Assembly: GCF_030160395.1 (NCBI RefSeq)
Contig: NZ_BSOG01000004.1
Location: forward strand, 124,001 to 188,000
DNA length: 64,000 bases
Direction: 5' to 3'
DNA from: Chitinimonas prasina
Lineage (GTDB): Bacteria; Pseudomonadota; Gammaproteobacteria; Burkholderiales; Chitinimonadaceae
Shown: in pieces, positions 1 to 8,671 of the stretch
Numbering within the stretch: the stretch's first letter is position 1
Layout: every line of letters begins with the position of its first letter
The notes under the pieces: generated by a model
The model's database searches: none
The model's input: the letters and a program-made list of their open reading frames with translations, nothing else
Told to the model about the DNA's origin: nothing
Translations under genes and position numbers: made by a program

Positions 1-375
1 CGGCTATCGGAAGACGTCGTAGGCATGCGTGACAAAATGCTGGCCACCCACCCGGCACTGGCCGATGACGTCAAGCATTGCCGCGGTGGACTGGTGGATG
101 TGGAATTCATCGTGCAGTACCTGGTACTCGCCCACGCCCACCATCTACCTGCCCTACTCGCCAACAGTGGCAATATCGCCCTGCTCAAGACTGCGGCCGA
201 GGCAGGCCTGATTCCTGCCGGTCTCGCCGAAGATGCCCAGACCGCCTATCGCCGGCTACGCGAGCTGCAACACAAGGAGCGATTGAATGGCGCCCCCTCA
301 TCGGCCAGCGCACTGGAGGCCGTGGAGCCCTATTGCGAAGCCGTGCGCGGACTGTGGCGGGTGGTATTTGGCTAA
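1..375 (+). CDS. glnE: Glutamine synthetase adenylyltransferase, C-terminal part
   Basis: This is the 3' end of glnE, cut by the window start; the frame is open from base 1 and ends with TAA at 373-375. The visible 124 residues match the end of the second nucleotidyltransferase and regulatory half of GlnE, including the CRGGLVDVEFIVQ segment and the helical C-terminus with RLRELQHKERLNG. GlnE adds AMP to glutamine synthetase, and removes it, in response to nitrogen status and PII signalling. The stop codon overlaps the left edge of the repeat at 375-642, so that element sits directly against the gene. Family assignment is from recognisable sequence; the N-terminal half cannot be seen. Confidence 0.93.
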   Translation, partial: RLSEDVVGMRDKMLATHPALADDVKHCRGGLVDVEFIVQYLVLAHAHHLPALLANSGNIALLKTAAEAGLIPAGLAEDAQTAYRRLRELQHKERLNGAPSSASALEAVEPYCEAVRGLWRVVFG

Positions 376-642
376 GAGCCTGTTCAATGTCTTTTCGTCG
401 TGTCGCTGATCTGGAAAATGGCCAGGCACACGGCGTGGTGCGCAGGCAATGACAAGTTGTTGCCAAGCGCCACAACGCAGTGAATGGCCGTTTTCCAGAT
501 CAGCCCTGCTGGGTTCGCATCCTTGCCGGCGAATGGCAGCGTTGCAAGCCGCTGACGGTACCCGTACCGCTGCGCGGCTTGCGCCTTGCCCTTCATCCGG
601 CAAGGTTGCGAACGACACGGCGAAAAGACATTGAGCAGGCTC
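375..642. repeat. 268-bp dispersed repeat A, copy 1 (inverted-repeat ends, two internal hairpins)
   Basis: The same element occurs at 6427-6694 in the same orientation. Its ends form an inverted repeat of about 30 bases (left end begins AGAGCCTGTTCAATGTC, and the right end is its complement with two mismatches). Inside are two long inverted repeats. One is near 410-503 and starts CTGATCTGGAAAA. The other is about 511-611, with GTTCGCA and CCTTGCCGG pairing with CCGGCAAGG and TTGCGAAC. It therefore folds into an outer stem carrying two hairpin arms. It encodes no transposase, and open frames inside it look incidental. It resembles a MITE or large REP-like element. Confidence 0.85.
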
Positions 643-648
643 ATAGCC

Positions 649-1176
649 ATGCCTTCACCCCGAAAATCGATCATGCTCATCATCCAGCACATTGATACCT
701 ACTGGACCAAGGCCACACGCGGTATGCCAGGCGCCGGCCTGCGCAGTGCGCTGCCAGATGCCTATCGCCTGCCAGACTCCTTAACTGAACTGCCGCCAAA
801 CGGCGCTTTGATCCACCGTCTGCAGCGCAATGAAGGGCAGCATTTTCAACCTCATGCCCAAACCGAGATATTGCCTGTTCCAGGCAGCTATTGGCGTTTC
901 CGCATCGGACAGCACAATGGCGAGATCACCCTATCCTTCTGCTACCACGCAGCCGACCATGGCCTGCCATTTCGGTACAGCAGATCACGTCCCCTCTTTA
1001 GCCTGGCGCTGGGTCAGCGTGGCGTCTTCCGCATCAATGGACGATTCGCTTCCTATTCAGGACAGTATTACCGCCAGCACACACTGCACTTTGCACACCT
1101 GGCAGCGCTTGATGCGGTTTGCTTTGTGGTCGGCCCACCACACCAGGTTCATGAGGAATTGGCGCATCTGTTTTGA
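649..1176 (+). CDS. Hypothetical protein
   Basis: An open frame of 175 codons between repeat A and cysS. I do not recognise the family. The protein has no signal peptide or membrane segment and is rich in His, Arg and aromatic residues (for example PGSYWRFRIGQH and YYRQHTLHFAHL). ATG 649 lies just outside the repeat's right end and has a weak AGG upstream. ATG 673 (MLIIQHIDTYW) is an equally possible start. A hairpin at 1184-1223 follows the stop and separates it from convergent cysS. Coding status rests on length and position only. Confidence 0.5.
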   Translation: MPSPRKSIMLIIQHIDTYWTKATRGMPGAGLRSALPDAYRLPDSLTELPPNGALIHRLQRNEGQHFQPHAQTEILPVPGSYWRFRIGQHNGEITLSFCYHAADHGLPFRYSRSRPLFSLALGQRGVFRINGRFASYSGQYYRQHTLHFAHLAALDAVCFVVGPPHQVHEELAHLF

Positions 1177-1183
1177 GGGTGCG

Positions 1184-1223
1184 GCAAACAACAAGGGCGC
1201 CTGTTGGCACCCTTGTTGTTTGC
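1184..1223. terminator. Bidirectional hairpin between the hypothetical gene and cysS
   Basis: An 18-base stem (GCAAACAACAAGGG arm, one C:A mismatch) closes a TGTT loop between two convergent genes. There is no long T tract on either side, so termination is inferred from stem strength and location. Confidence 0.6.
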
Positions 1224-1239
1224 TACGGTAGCGCTGGAA

Positions 1240-2619
1240 TCAAGCCCGGCGCCAGGTTGTCCCTTGCGGCCCATCCTCCAGCACCACGCCGCCCTTCAGC
1301 AAGGCATCGCGGATACGGTCGGACTCGGCAAAGTTCCTGGCCTTGCGGGCCTCCAAGCGCGCAGCGATCAGCGCCTCCACCTGCTCGGCCCCAAACTCGT
1401 CGCCACTCACCGGCCCACCCTGCAGATAGGCTACCGGATCACGCTGCAACAGGCCCAGCACGTTGGCCAGCGCCTTGAACTGGGATGCCAGTTCGTGCGA
1501 ACCACTGCGGTTGACCTCGCCTGCCATCTCAAACAGCACCGCGACCGCATCGGCCGTATTGAAGTCGTCGTCCATGGCCGTCTTGAAGCGGGTAGCGTAA
1601 TCGCTATCCCAATGGATAGGCGCACGCACATCGTCCGGCGGGGTGTTCTTCAGCGCGGTGTACAGGCGATCCAATCCCGCCTTGGCATCGTGCAGCAATT
1701 CCTCCGAGTAGTTCACGGGGCTGCGGTAGTGCGCACGAATGATCAGGAAACGCACCGCCTCACCATCAAACGCCTTGAGCACATCACGTATGGTGAAGAA
1801 GTTGCCCAAGGACTTGGACATCTTCTCGCCACCCAGCTGCAGGAAGCCGTTGTGCATCCAGTAGTTCACATAAGTGTGATCATGGCAGCCTTCGGATTGG
1901 GCGATCTCGTTCTCGTGGTGGGGAAACTGCAGATCCTCGCCCCCACCGTGGATATCGAAATGGCTGCCCAGATGATGCTCGGACATCACGGAGCATTCGA
2001 TATGCCATCCTGGCCGACCCGGGCCCCAAGGCGATGGCCAGCTGGGCTCACCTGGCTTGGCCGCCTTCCACAGCACAAAGTCCAGCGGGTCGCGCTTGTG
2101 CTTGTCTACCTCTACCCGCTGGCCGGCCTGCAGGTCGTCCAGCGATTTACCGGAAAGCTTGCCGTAGCCGGGGAACTGGCGCACTGCGTAATACACATCG
2201 CCATTGTCGGCAGCGTAGGCGCGACCCTTGGCAATCAGCTTCTCGGTCATGGCCACCATGCCATCCACATGCTGCGTGGCGCGGGGTTCATGGGTGGGCG
2301 GCAACAGGTAGAGTTGCGCCAGATCGGCATTCATCTCGGCGATGGTCTCGCTCACCAGCTCATCGGCGGTAATGCCGCGTTCGCCAGCGCGCTTGATGAT
2401 CTTGTCCTCGATATCGGTGATATTGCGGACATAGGTCACCTGGTAACCCGAGGCATGCAGCCAGCGGTAGATGATGTCGAAAGCGCCCAGCATGCGGGCG
2501 TGGCCGATATGGCACAGGTCGTACACCGTCATACCGCAGACATACATGCGCACCCGGCCGGGTTCGATGGGCTTGAAGACCTGCTTTTCGCGGGCCAGGG
2601 TGTTGTAGACGGTAAGCAT
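1240..2619 (-). CDS. cysS: Cysteinyl-tRNA synthetase
   Basis: Class I aminoacyl-tRNA synthetase that charges tRNA-Cys with cysteine in the cytoplasm. The 459-aa product has the usual family length. It shows the HIGH motif at residues 37-40 in [11 protein letters not shown], the zinc ligand Cys28 in the [10 protein letters not shown] segment, and KMSKS in [11 protein letters not shown]. The C-terminal anticodon-binding region ends with the usual DGPQGTTW tail. The gene lies downstream of rpoS on the same strand but behind the rpoS terminator, so it probably has its own promoter in 2620-2720. Confidence 0.97.
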   Translation of the reverse strand: MLTVYNTLAREKQVFKPIEPGRVRMYVCGMTVYDLCHIGHARMLGAFDIIYRWLHASGYQVTYVRNITDIEDKIIKRAGERGITADELVSETIAEMNADLAQLYLLPPTHEPRATQHVDGMVAMTEKLIAKGRAYAADNGDVYYAVRQFPGYGKLSGKSLDDLQAGQRVEVDKHKRDPLDFVLWKAAKPGEPSWPSPWGPGRPGWHIECSVMSEHHLGSHFDIHGGGEDLQFPHHENEIAQSEGCHDHTYVNYWMHNGFLQLGGEKMSKSLGNFFTIRDVLKAFDGEAVRFLIIRAHYRSPVNYSEELLHDAKAGLDRLYTALKNTPPDDVRAPIHWDSDYATRFKTAMDDDFNTADAVAVLFEMAGEVNRSGSHELASQFKALANVLGLLQRDPVAYLQGGPVSGDEFGAEQVEALIAARLEARKARNFAESDRIRDALLKGGVVLEDGPQGTTWRRA

Positions 2620-2720
2620 GCAATCCTCTTGGGGAATAAGTCCGGCTCATTCGAGCCTAAAACGGGATTCTAACAAAGCCAGCAGGTGCGGCCCAAACCG
2701 GGTAGCACAAGAGGCCATTA

Positions 2721-2752
2721 AAACAAAAAAGGCCGGAATCGCTTCCGGCCTT
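2721..2752 (-). terminator. Rho-independent terminator of rpoS
   Basis: A perfect 10-bp stem (AAGGCCGGAA with TTCCGGCCTT, loop TCGC) lies just past the rpoS stop. Read on the minus strand it is followed by a T-rich run, the classic intrinsic terminator form. Confidence 0.9.
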
Positions 2753-2770
2753 CCTGACTAAGGGTTGCGC

Positions 2771-3745
2771 TCAACCAAGCAATACGTCGCGCGACACACC
2801 TTGTCGGCGCAGGAGTCGCCGGAGACTCTCTAGCGCCTCGATCTGGATCTGCCGGACCCGCTCTCGCGTCAGCTGCAGGTGGGCCGCCAGATCCTCCAAC
2901 GTACAGATGTCGTAGCCATTCAGGCCATAGCGGCGCTCTATGACCATGCGTTGCTTGTCATTGAGCTGCTTCAGCCATTCCCGCACATAGCGCTGTATCT
3001 CGGCATTCTGCAGCACCATTTCCGGGCCGTCGTGCTGTTCATCGGGGATGGATTCGCCGATGGATAGCATGGGGTCGATATCCAGCGGAGCATCCAGCGA
3101 CGCCATGCGCTCGTTCAGGTTCATGACCCGGCGTACATCCTCTACCGGCTTATCCACCTGATAGGCGATTTCCTCCATGGTGGGCTCGCGCCCCATCTGC
3201 GCTTCCAGATGACGCTGGGCTCGCAGGTAGACGTTGAGTTCCTTGATGACGTGTACAGGGAGACGTATGGTGCGCGACTGGTTCATGATGGCGCGCTCTA
3301 TGCTCTGGCGTATCCACCAGGTGGCATAGGTAGAGAAGCGGAAACCCCGTTCTGGGTCGAACTTCTCCAGTGCGTGCATCAGACCGATATTGCCTTCCTC
3401 GATCAGATCGAGCAGGGCCATGCCGCGATTGATATAGTGCTTGGCGATATTCACCACCAATCGAAGATTGTGCTCAATCATCTTTTGGCGGGCATCGAAA
3501 TCACCCTGGACTACCAAGCGGGCCAGGCGGCGCTCCTCATCAGGCGTGAGCAGTGCGTTGTGGCCGATGTCATTGAGATAGATCTGGGTTACATCACCGG
3601 TCGATTCAACCGCATAGCGGCCCACTTCTTCGACCTGCTGGGCGTCTGCCTCAGCTTCTGGCTCCAGGCCTTCCTCATCTTCCTCCTCGTCCAGTAGATC
3701 TTCGTCCACTAGCTCTTCGTCGATGGTATCCATGGAGTCGCTCAT
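2771..3745 (-). CDS. rpoS: RNA polymerase sigma factor RpoS
   Basis: Stationary-phase/general stress sigma factor that directs RNA polymerase to starvation and stress genes. The 324-aa product has an acidic N-terminus (residues about 9-35) and region 1.2 with VTQIYLNDIG. Region 2 includes NLRLVVNIAKHY, DLIEEGNIGL and [11 protein letters not shown]. Regions 3 and 4 follow, with the HTH LTRERVRQIQIEALE near the end. It is shorter than RpoD and lacks the large non-conserved insert. It follows nlpD directly, as in many gamma- and betaproteobacteria, so an rpoS promoter within nlpD is likely by analogy. Confidence 0.96.
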   Translation of the reverse strand: MSDSMDTIDEELVDEDLLDEEEDEEGLEPEAEADAQQVEEVGRYAVESTGDVTQIYLNDIGHNALLTPDEERRLARLVVQGDFDARQKMIEHNLRLVVNIAKHYINRGMALLDLIEEGNIGLMHALEKFDPERGFRFSTYATWWIRQSIERAIMNQSRTIRLPVHVIKELNVYLRAQRHLEAQMGREPTMEEIAYQVDKPVEDVRRVMNLNERMASLDAPLDIDPMLSIGESIPDEQHDGPEMVLQNAEIQRYVREWLKQLNDKQRMVIERRYGLNGYDICTLEDLAAHLQLTRERVRQIQIEALESLRRLLRRQGVSRDVLLG

Positions 3746-3749
3746 GGTG

Positions 3750-4790
3750 TCAGCCCGCCGTCAGGTATTTGGTTGGATCAACCGGCTTGCCAAAGCGCCG
3801 GATCTCGAAATGCAGCTTGACCTGCTCTGCATCGGTGTTCCCCATTTCGGCAATTTTGTCTCCCTTTTTCACATTGTCTCCCTCTTTGACCAAGGACTGG
3901 CTGTTGTGCGCGTACGCCGACAAATAGGTCTTGTTATGTTTGACGATAACCAGTTTGCCGTAGCCACGCATGGTTCCAACATAGACAACTCGGCCGGCAC
4001 TGGCAGCAAGTACCGGCTGTCCCAATTTGCCGCCTATATCAATACCTTTGGCAGCATCCGAGAACGGGGTGATGACCTTCCCTACCGTCGGCCAGGACCA
4101 ATTCAGGTCCTCTTCGCCCAATACTGGGCTGGCCGGCTTGTTATCGGCAGGTTTTGGGTCGGGCTTAACATCGATTTTTTCGACGGGCTTGGGGTCGAGC
4201 GGCTTGATCGGCGCAGCACCAGCCTGGGCGGCCGTCTGCACCGGTCCCTCGGCCTGGCGCGCTACCGTGGCGGCATCCGTACCATGTGACAGCTTGAGCG
4301 CCTTGGGATAGCTCACCACTGCCGCCACGGGCGCTGTAGGTGCGACAGGGGTGACTACCACAGCCGGCGTATCAATCTTGACTGGTGCCGGCGCACTATC
4401 GGGACGCAGCGGCCGCACGACAACACCGGCAGTGTCGGGCGCGGCAATATCATTGGGGTCGGACAACAGCAGAATCTGGTCGATCTTGATCAGGTTGGGG
4501 TCAGCCAGATGATTCCAGGCGGCGACTTCCTTGTAATCAAGTCCATTTTCCAGGGCAATGCTATAGAGGGTATCGCCCACCCTGACGGTGTAATACTTGC
4601 CGCCATCCGGTGCCGTGGTAGCAACAGGACGCGCAGCACTGGCTGTGGCCGGCACAGGTGCAGGTTTGACCGAGGGCGCATTGGCAGGCCGCGTGCGGTC
4701 AACAACAGGTGCGGGTGAACGAACCGGGTCGCTCGCACAAGCAGCGAGCAGCAAGGCAGACATCACACCGGCGGTACGGACAACGTTCAA
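3750..4790 (-). CDS. nlpD: Lipoprotein NlpD, LysM and degenerate LytM/M23 domain
   Basis: Outer-membrane lipoprotein that activates the amidase AmiC for septal peptidoglycan splitting. The signal peptide ends in a lipobox LLLAAC with Cys18. A LysM domain follows (YYTVRVGDTLYSIA), then a Pro/Ala/Thr linker. The C-terminal M23 domain begins at GIDIGGKLGQPV and ends with LHFEIRRFGKPVDP. The first zinc-binding His of active M23 enzymes is absent (GIDIGG instead of an HxGxD form), as in E. coli NlpD, so it should be a regulator and not a hydrolase. It stops only 4 bases before rpoS begins. Confidence 0.95.
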   Translation of the reverse strand: MNVVRTAGVMSALLLAACASDPVRSPAPVVDRTRPANAPSVKPAPVPATASAARPVATTAPDGGKYYTVRVGDTLYSIALENGLDYKEVAAWNHLADPNLIKIDQILLLSDPNDIAAPDTAGVVVRPLRPDSAPAPVKIDTPAVVVTPVAPTAPVAAVVSYPKALKLSHGTDAATVARQAEGPVQTAAQAGAAPIKPLDPKPVEKIDVKPDPKPADNKPASPVLGEEDLNWSWPTVGKVITPFSDAAKGIDIGGKLGQPVLAASAGRVVYVGTMRGYGKLVIVKHNKTYLSAYAHNSQSLVKEGDNVKKGDKIAEMGNTDAEQVKLHFEIRRFGKPVDPTKYLTAG

Positions 4791-4870
4791 CTCGTTACTC
4801 CCTTGTATTCGAATTGGTACGTAGCGAGTGGCGCAAAGCCTACAGCGCGACGATGACAGTTTTGCTGAAG

Positions 4871-5527
4871 CTAGGCAAGGCCCGGCAGCATAGGAACGAA
4901 GCGTACTTTTTCCAATTTGGTTTCAATAAAACCAGCTTCGGTACGTTCGATTATTCGTAATTCCTGATCGACATTGCCGATAGGAAAAATCATTCTGCCC
5001 CCAACCGCCAATTGTCCAAGCAGGGCTTCGGGTACGTAAGTGGGGGCTGCAGCCATGATAATGGCGTCAAATGGGGCGGCTTCGGCAATACCGACAAAGC
5101 CGTCACCGTGCCGCAGGCGGCTATTGCTGATACGTAAATCACGCAGGCGTTGGCGTGCCTTGTCTAGTAGTTGTGCTAGTCGTTCGACCGAATAAACCGT
5201 CTTGAATAGTTGCGCCAACACCACGGTTTGATAGCCACAACCGGTGCCGACCTCCAGCACCTTGTCGCGCCGTGCGGCGCCTGCTGCCAGCTCCACCATG
5301 CGCGCCACGATATATGGCTGCGAGATGGTCTGCCCCTGCCCTATAGGCAGGGAGACGTCGTCATAGGCACGGTGAGACAGGGCTTCATCGATAAAGATAT
5401 GGCGGGGGGTGTTGGCCATGACGCCCAGCACCTCCTCATTGCGTATGCCTTGCTGGCGCAACCTTTCCACCATGCGGCCACGGGTACGTGCTGAAGTCAT
5501 GCCGATGCCGGAAAAGTCGTGCTTCAT
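4871..5527 (-). CDS. pcm: Protein-L-isoaspartate O-methyltransferase
   Basis: Repairs aged proteins by SAM-dependent methylation of L-isoaspartyl residues. The product is 218 aa from ATG 5527. It has the SAM-binding motif [16 protein letters not shown], the family segment [18 protein letters not shown], and the C-terminal GGRMIFPIG. The chosen ATG overlaps the surE stop (ATGA, 5524-5527), so the two genes are translationally coupled. A longer upstream frame exists but lies wholly inside surE. An internal ATG ten codons later ([10 protein letters not shown]) is an alternative start. Confidence 0.94.
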   Translation of the reverse strand: MKHDFSGIGMTSARTRGRMVERLRQQGIRNEEVLGVMANTPRHIFIDEALSHRAYDDVSLPIGQGQTISQPYIVARMVELAAGAARRDKVLEVGTGCGYQTVVLAQLFKTVYSVERLAQLLDKARQRLRDLRISNSRLRHGDGFVGIAEAAPFDAIIMAAAPTYVPEALLGQLAVGGRMIFPIGNVDQELRIIERTEAGFIETKLEKVRFVPMLPGLA

Positions 5528-6264
5528 GCCAGCCAGTCCGTCATAAAGTCCAGTTGCTTGAAGGCCGTCAGGTCTATCTGCAGTGGTGTAATCGAGACAT
5601 AACCATGGGCTACCGCCCAGAAATCCGTGTCCTCTGCCGCATCCTGAGCCGCACCGAGCGGGCCTACCCACCATATGGTCTCGCCGCGTGGATTCTGGCT
5701 CTTGATCACTGGCTCGGCCTTGTGCCGCCGTCCCAGGCGGGTTACCCGCCAGCCCTGTAAGTCTTCATAGGGCAGATCGGGCACATTCACGTTCAGCAGC
5801 ACGGCACCGCGAAAAGGATCGCGCTGTATCCGTGCAACCAGCTCCTGCGCCACGCGGGCCGCCGTATCGAAATGCCTGGGGGCGTGCTTGGCCAGCGAGA
5901 TGGCCACGGCTGGCACACCCAGCAGATAGGCCTCGGTTGCCGCCGCCACCGTGCCGGAGTAAATCGTATCGTCACCCATATTGGCGCCGTGATTGATACC
6001 CGACACCACCAGGTCGGGCAGCTCGGTCAGCATGCCCGTCACGGCCAAGTGCACGCAATCAGTGGGTGTGCCGTTGACATAATGGAAACCCGAGGCCGCC
6101 TGCTTGAGGCTCAGGGGCCGATCGAGTGTCAGGGAGTTGGACGATCCACTGCGATCGCGCTCGGGCGCCACTACGGTGACATCACCCTGGCTGGCAAGGG
6201 CCTTCGCCAGCGCAGCCAGCCCCGGCGCAAAATAGCCGTCGTCATTGCTCAACAGGAACTTCAT
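5524..6264 (-). CDS. surE: 5'/3'-nucleotidase SurE
   Basis: Survival protein of the stationary phase that dephosphorylates nucleoside monophosphates. It is 246 aa, the normal length. The N-terminus [15 protein letters not shown] carries the metal-binding DD motif, followed by [16 protein letters not shown] and [13 protein letters not shown]. The ATG at 6264 is preceded by GGGAG at good spacing. It heads the surE-pcm-nlpD-rpoS cluster. The open frame continues upstream through repeat A copy 2, but that extension is not conserved protein and is not used. Confidence 0.95.
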   Translation of the reverse strand: MKFLLSNDDGYFAPGLAALAKALASQGDVTVVAPERDRSGSSNSLTLDRPLSLKQAASGFHYVNGTPTDCVHLAVTGMLTELPDLVVSGINHGANMGDDTIYSGTVAAATEAYLLGVPAVAISLAKHAPRHFDTAARVAQELVARIQRDPFRGAVLLNVNVPDLPYEDLQGWRVTRLGRRHKAEPVIKSQNPRGETIWWVGPLGAAQDAAEDTDFWAVAHGYVSITPLQIDLTAFKQLDFMTDWLA

Positions 6265-6426
6265 GCATCTCCCTAGCGCGTGTTTACGGTATGTCCACCC
6301 CGCAGCCACCCAGGGTTGCGAGATGCCGCCGCATCGTCTGGCTGGCATTCTACCGTTGCCGCAATCAAGCCGGAAATCTGATGGCGAGCAGTGTGCAGCT
6401 ACAGCGCCCTTTTGCGCCGTGTAGTT

Positions 6427-6694
6427 AGAGCCTGTTCGATGTCTTTTCGCCGCGTCGCTGATCTGGAAAATGGCCAGGCACAAGGCGTGGTGCGCAGGCA
6501 ATAACAAGTTATTGCCAAGCGCCACAACGCAGTGAATGGCCGTTTTCCAGCTCAGCCCTTTGGGTTCGCAGCCTTGCCGGCGAATGGCGGCGTTGCAAGC
6601 CGCTGACGGTACCCGTACCGCTGCGCGACTTGCGCCTTGCCCTTCATCCGGCAAGGTTGCGAACGACGCGGCGAAAAGACATTGAACAGGCTCT
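6427..6694. repeat. 268-bp dispersed repeat A, copy 2
   Basis: Second copy of the element at 375-642, in the same orientation and with the same length. The end inverted repeats match over about 31 bases with one mismatch, and both internal hairpin arms are present. Two differences from copy 1 keep pairing. In the end stem a T/A pair is replaced by C/G. In the tip of the first arm two G-T pairs become A-T pairs. It lies in the 6265-6807 gap between divergent surE and the SlyB-like gene; the rest of that gap holds no gene I can support. Confidence 0.87.
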
Positions 6695-6807
6695 TGGTCC
6701 ACAAAGCGCGCAATGACTTGGCAAAGCGTCAATAGTGCGGCTTTTGTAGTCGAACCATTGGGTCGATAATAAGCTCAAATCATTCATCCATCTTTTCGAG
6801 GTCCACC

Positions 6808-7278
6808 ATGTTTTCCCTAACTTGCTCCCGCCTGCTACTGATCAGCGCCATGGGCACCACCGTTTTGCTCAGCGGCTGCGCCAGCGATCGCTCCGCTCGC
6901 ATCTACAGCCCCTCCGAAGCGCTCAATGAAGCCCGAGTCCGCTCCGGCACGGTCGAATCAATCCGCGCCGTTCGCATACAGTCCGATAGCGAATTGGGCC
7001 AGTTGATCGGGGCTGTCATCGGCGGTATCGCTGGCAGCAATGTCGGCAAGGGCAGCGGCTCCAGCGTGGGTGCCGTCATCGGCGCCACCGTGGGTGGTGC
7101 AGCAGGCGGCGCGATAGGCAAGGACGTCAACGCCAAGGAAGGCATGGAGCTGGTGCTCAGGATGGAAAGCGGTGAAGTCATCGCCGTGGTGCAGGAAGCC
7201 GATATCGCCTTTGTGCCAGGCCAAAAGATACGCGTCATCACCCGTGGCCGGGTAAGCCGAGTTGTTCCGGCCAACTGA
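6808..7278 (+). CDS. SlyB/Pcp-like glycine-zipper outer-membrane lipoprotein
   Basis: A 156-aa lipoprotein with a signal peptide ending in the lipobox LLSGC (Cys near residue 24). A long glycine zipper follows (IGAVIGGIAGSNVGKG, then GAVIGATVGGAAGGAIGKD) and a beta-rich C-terminal domain. This is the organisation of SlyB/Pcp outer-membrane lipoproteins, which stabilise the outer membrane under stress. It stands alone between repeat A and a strong terminator. The family call is good; the exact paralogue is not resolved. Confidence 0.85.
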   Translation: MFSLTCSRLLLISAMGTTVLLSGCASDRSARIYSPSEALNEARVRSGTVESIRAVRIQSDSELGQLIGAVIGGIAGSNVGKGSGSSVGAVIGATVGGAAGGAIGKDVNAKEGMELVLRMESGEVIAVVQEADIAFVPGQKIRVITRGRVSRVVPAN

Positions 7279-7349
7279 TACGCGAGCAAGCCTCCCTCGC
7301 TGACCTGTGCCGTTGGGCGCGTTTCTGCCCCCGGTAGCGTAAACCCGGG

Positions 7350-7393
7350 CAAGACAAAGGCCGGTGAGCGATTGCTCACCGGCCTTTGTCTTG
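7350..7393. terminator. Bidirectional terminator hairpin
   Basis: A perfect 20-bp stem (arm begins CAAGACAAAGGCCGG, loop GATT) lies between the convergent SlyB-like and Spy-like genes. The stem contains A- and T-rich parts that can act as the tract in both directions. Confidence 0.85.
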
Positions 7394-7431
7394 GGCAGAC
7401 CTCGTGCCTAGCCAGTAATCCCCCAGCGTTT

Positions 7432-7965
7432 TCAGCTTTGCGTACGCTGGTGCTTCTGCCGCTGCTCTGCCCGTTCCTTGAACTTGGTGCGCAGTGCTTC
7501 CATGCGCGCCATCTTGTTCTTGATATGGGCGCTGACCGTACGCTTTTGTTCCAGCGTCAGGCTTTCGTAAGCAGCCAGCCATTTGCCACGTACCACATCA
7601 TGGGCGGCACGGGCCTGATCGCGCATGGCATCCATTTCCCTATCCAGCTTGGCCAGATCCAGTATCTCTTGCTGCTTCTCCGCCGCCATCAGGCTGCGCA
7701 TCTGCTCACGCTGCTGCTTGAGGCTCTCGCGGGCAGCCTTTGTCGCCGCCTCGGCCTCCGCCCACTTGGCATCCTGCGCGGCGCTCAGCTTCAGCTCGCC
7801 CTTGATGCGGGACAAGCCGGCAAACGGGCCTGCATCGCCCTTCATGGCATGCATGCCGTGATGCATGGGCCGGTGCATCCGACCCTCATGGCTAGCTGGT
7901 TCTGCATGGGCAGCGGTCACCAAGCCCAGCAGCGAAACGGTGATCAGTGTGTGTATCAGGCGCAT
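7432..7965 (-). CDS. Periplasmic Spy/CpxP-like LTXXQ-motif protein
   Basis: A 177-aa secreted helical protein. The signal peptide ends VTAAHA before EPASH, then comes a His/Met-rich stretch (HRPMHHGMHAMKG) that could bind metal. Long helices with many Gln, Lys and Glu follow, including the LTLEQKRTV motif typical of the Spy/CpxP family of envelope-stress chaperones. I chose ATG 7965 because GGAG stands 8 bases before it; the GTG at 7974 overlaps that GGAG. It is monocistronic. Its regulation by an envelope-stress system is only a family-based guess. Confidence 0.75.
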   Translation of the reverse strand: MRLIHTLITVSLLGLVTAAHAEPASHEGRMHRPMHHGMHAMKGDAGPFAGLSRIKGELKLSAAQDAKWAEAEAATKAARESLKQQREQMRSLMAAEKQQEILDLAKLDREMDAMRDQARAAHDVVRGKWLAAYESLTLEQKRTVSAHIKNKMARMEALRTKFKERAEQRQKHQRTQS

Positions 7966-8204
7966 GTCGTTCACTCCGGTTTAATCGCTGCATGGGGCAG
8001 CGCACGATTGCCACTCTACGTGGCAGAAGTAAACGACCGGTGTCCATACCGGCATGCAGTGTAAGCGTGTGTAAGCGTGGGGTGCCTGGGCAAAATCTAT
8101 TTACAAATTGGGCGCAAAGCCATGCCGCATGACTCAGCCCAGGACAGTGCTCCAGGCGCTACTTGCACCACGCAGGCAATGCCACCAGCAAGGCACCATG
8201 GCTG

Positions 8205-8606
8205 TCAGCCGGGCAGATGCCCTGAAGGTGGCTCCCACAATTCCAGTCGGTTGCCCTCCGGGTCCATGACCCAGCCGAATTTGCCGAACTCGGACGTCTC
8301 GGTCTTTTCATCGACATTGCAGCCCTCGGCCTTCAGCAGCGCCAGCAAGGCGTGCAGATCGCGTACCCGGTAGTTGACCATGAAGGGCGCCTGGCTCGGG
8401 GCGAAGTAAGCGCTGTCTGCCGGGAAAACACTCCAGATCGTCACCCCCCCCTGCTCGGGCTGCCCCGCTCTTTGCCACTCAAAGGCCACCGCGCCCCAAT
8501 CCTGTATGTCCATCCCCAGGTGCCGCTTGTACCAGTCACGCAGGGCGGCTGGGTCCTGTGCCTTGATAAAGATGCCACCGATACCGGTGACGCGCTCCAT
8601 GGTCAT
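8205..8606 (-). CDS. VOC/glyoxalase family protein
   Basis: A 133-aa single-domain protein of the vicinal-oxygen-chelate fold. The paired beta-alpha-beta modules are visible (GIGGIFIKAQDPAALRDWYKRHLG and the C-terminal WVMDPEGNRLELWEPP, where the Glu is the usual metal ligand). Members bind a metal and act as glyoxalases, dioxygenases or resistance proteins; the substrate cannot be told from the sequence. ATG 8606 is chosen over 8600. It follows hslO on the same strand by 65 bases and may be the last gene of that operon. Confidence 0.82.
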   Translation of the reverse strand: MTMERVTGIGGIFIKAQDPAALRDWYKRHLGMDIQDWGAVAFEWQRAGQPEQGGVTIWSVFPADSAYFAPSQAPFMVNYRVRDLHALLALLKAEGCNVDEKTETSEFGKFGWVMDPEGNRLELWEPPSGHLPG

Positions 8607-8671
8607 ATCCGCTACCCCGTCCTTGTTGAGCGATTCCGGCTCTCCGGCCACAGGCCATCAGCCCGGTCGCT

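Noticed and set aside
1204..2673. 489-codon plus-strand frame over cysS
   Set aside because: It is antisense to a clear cysS gene and is an effect of codon bias in GC-rich DNA; no family match is seen.
6265..6732. N-terminal extension of the surE frame through repeat A
   Set aside because: The extension is repeat sequence, the family N-terminus starts at [10 protein letters not shown] and has its own ribosome site.
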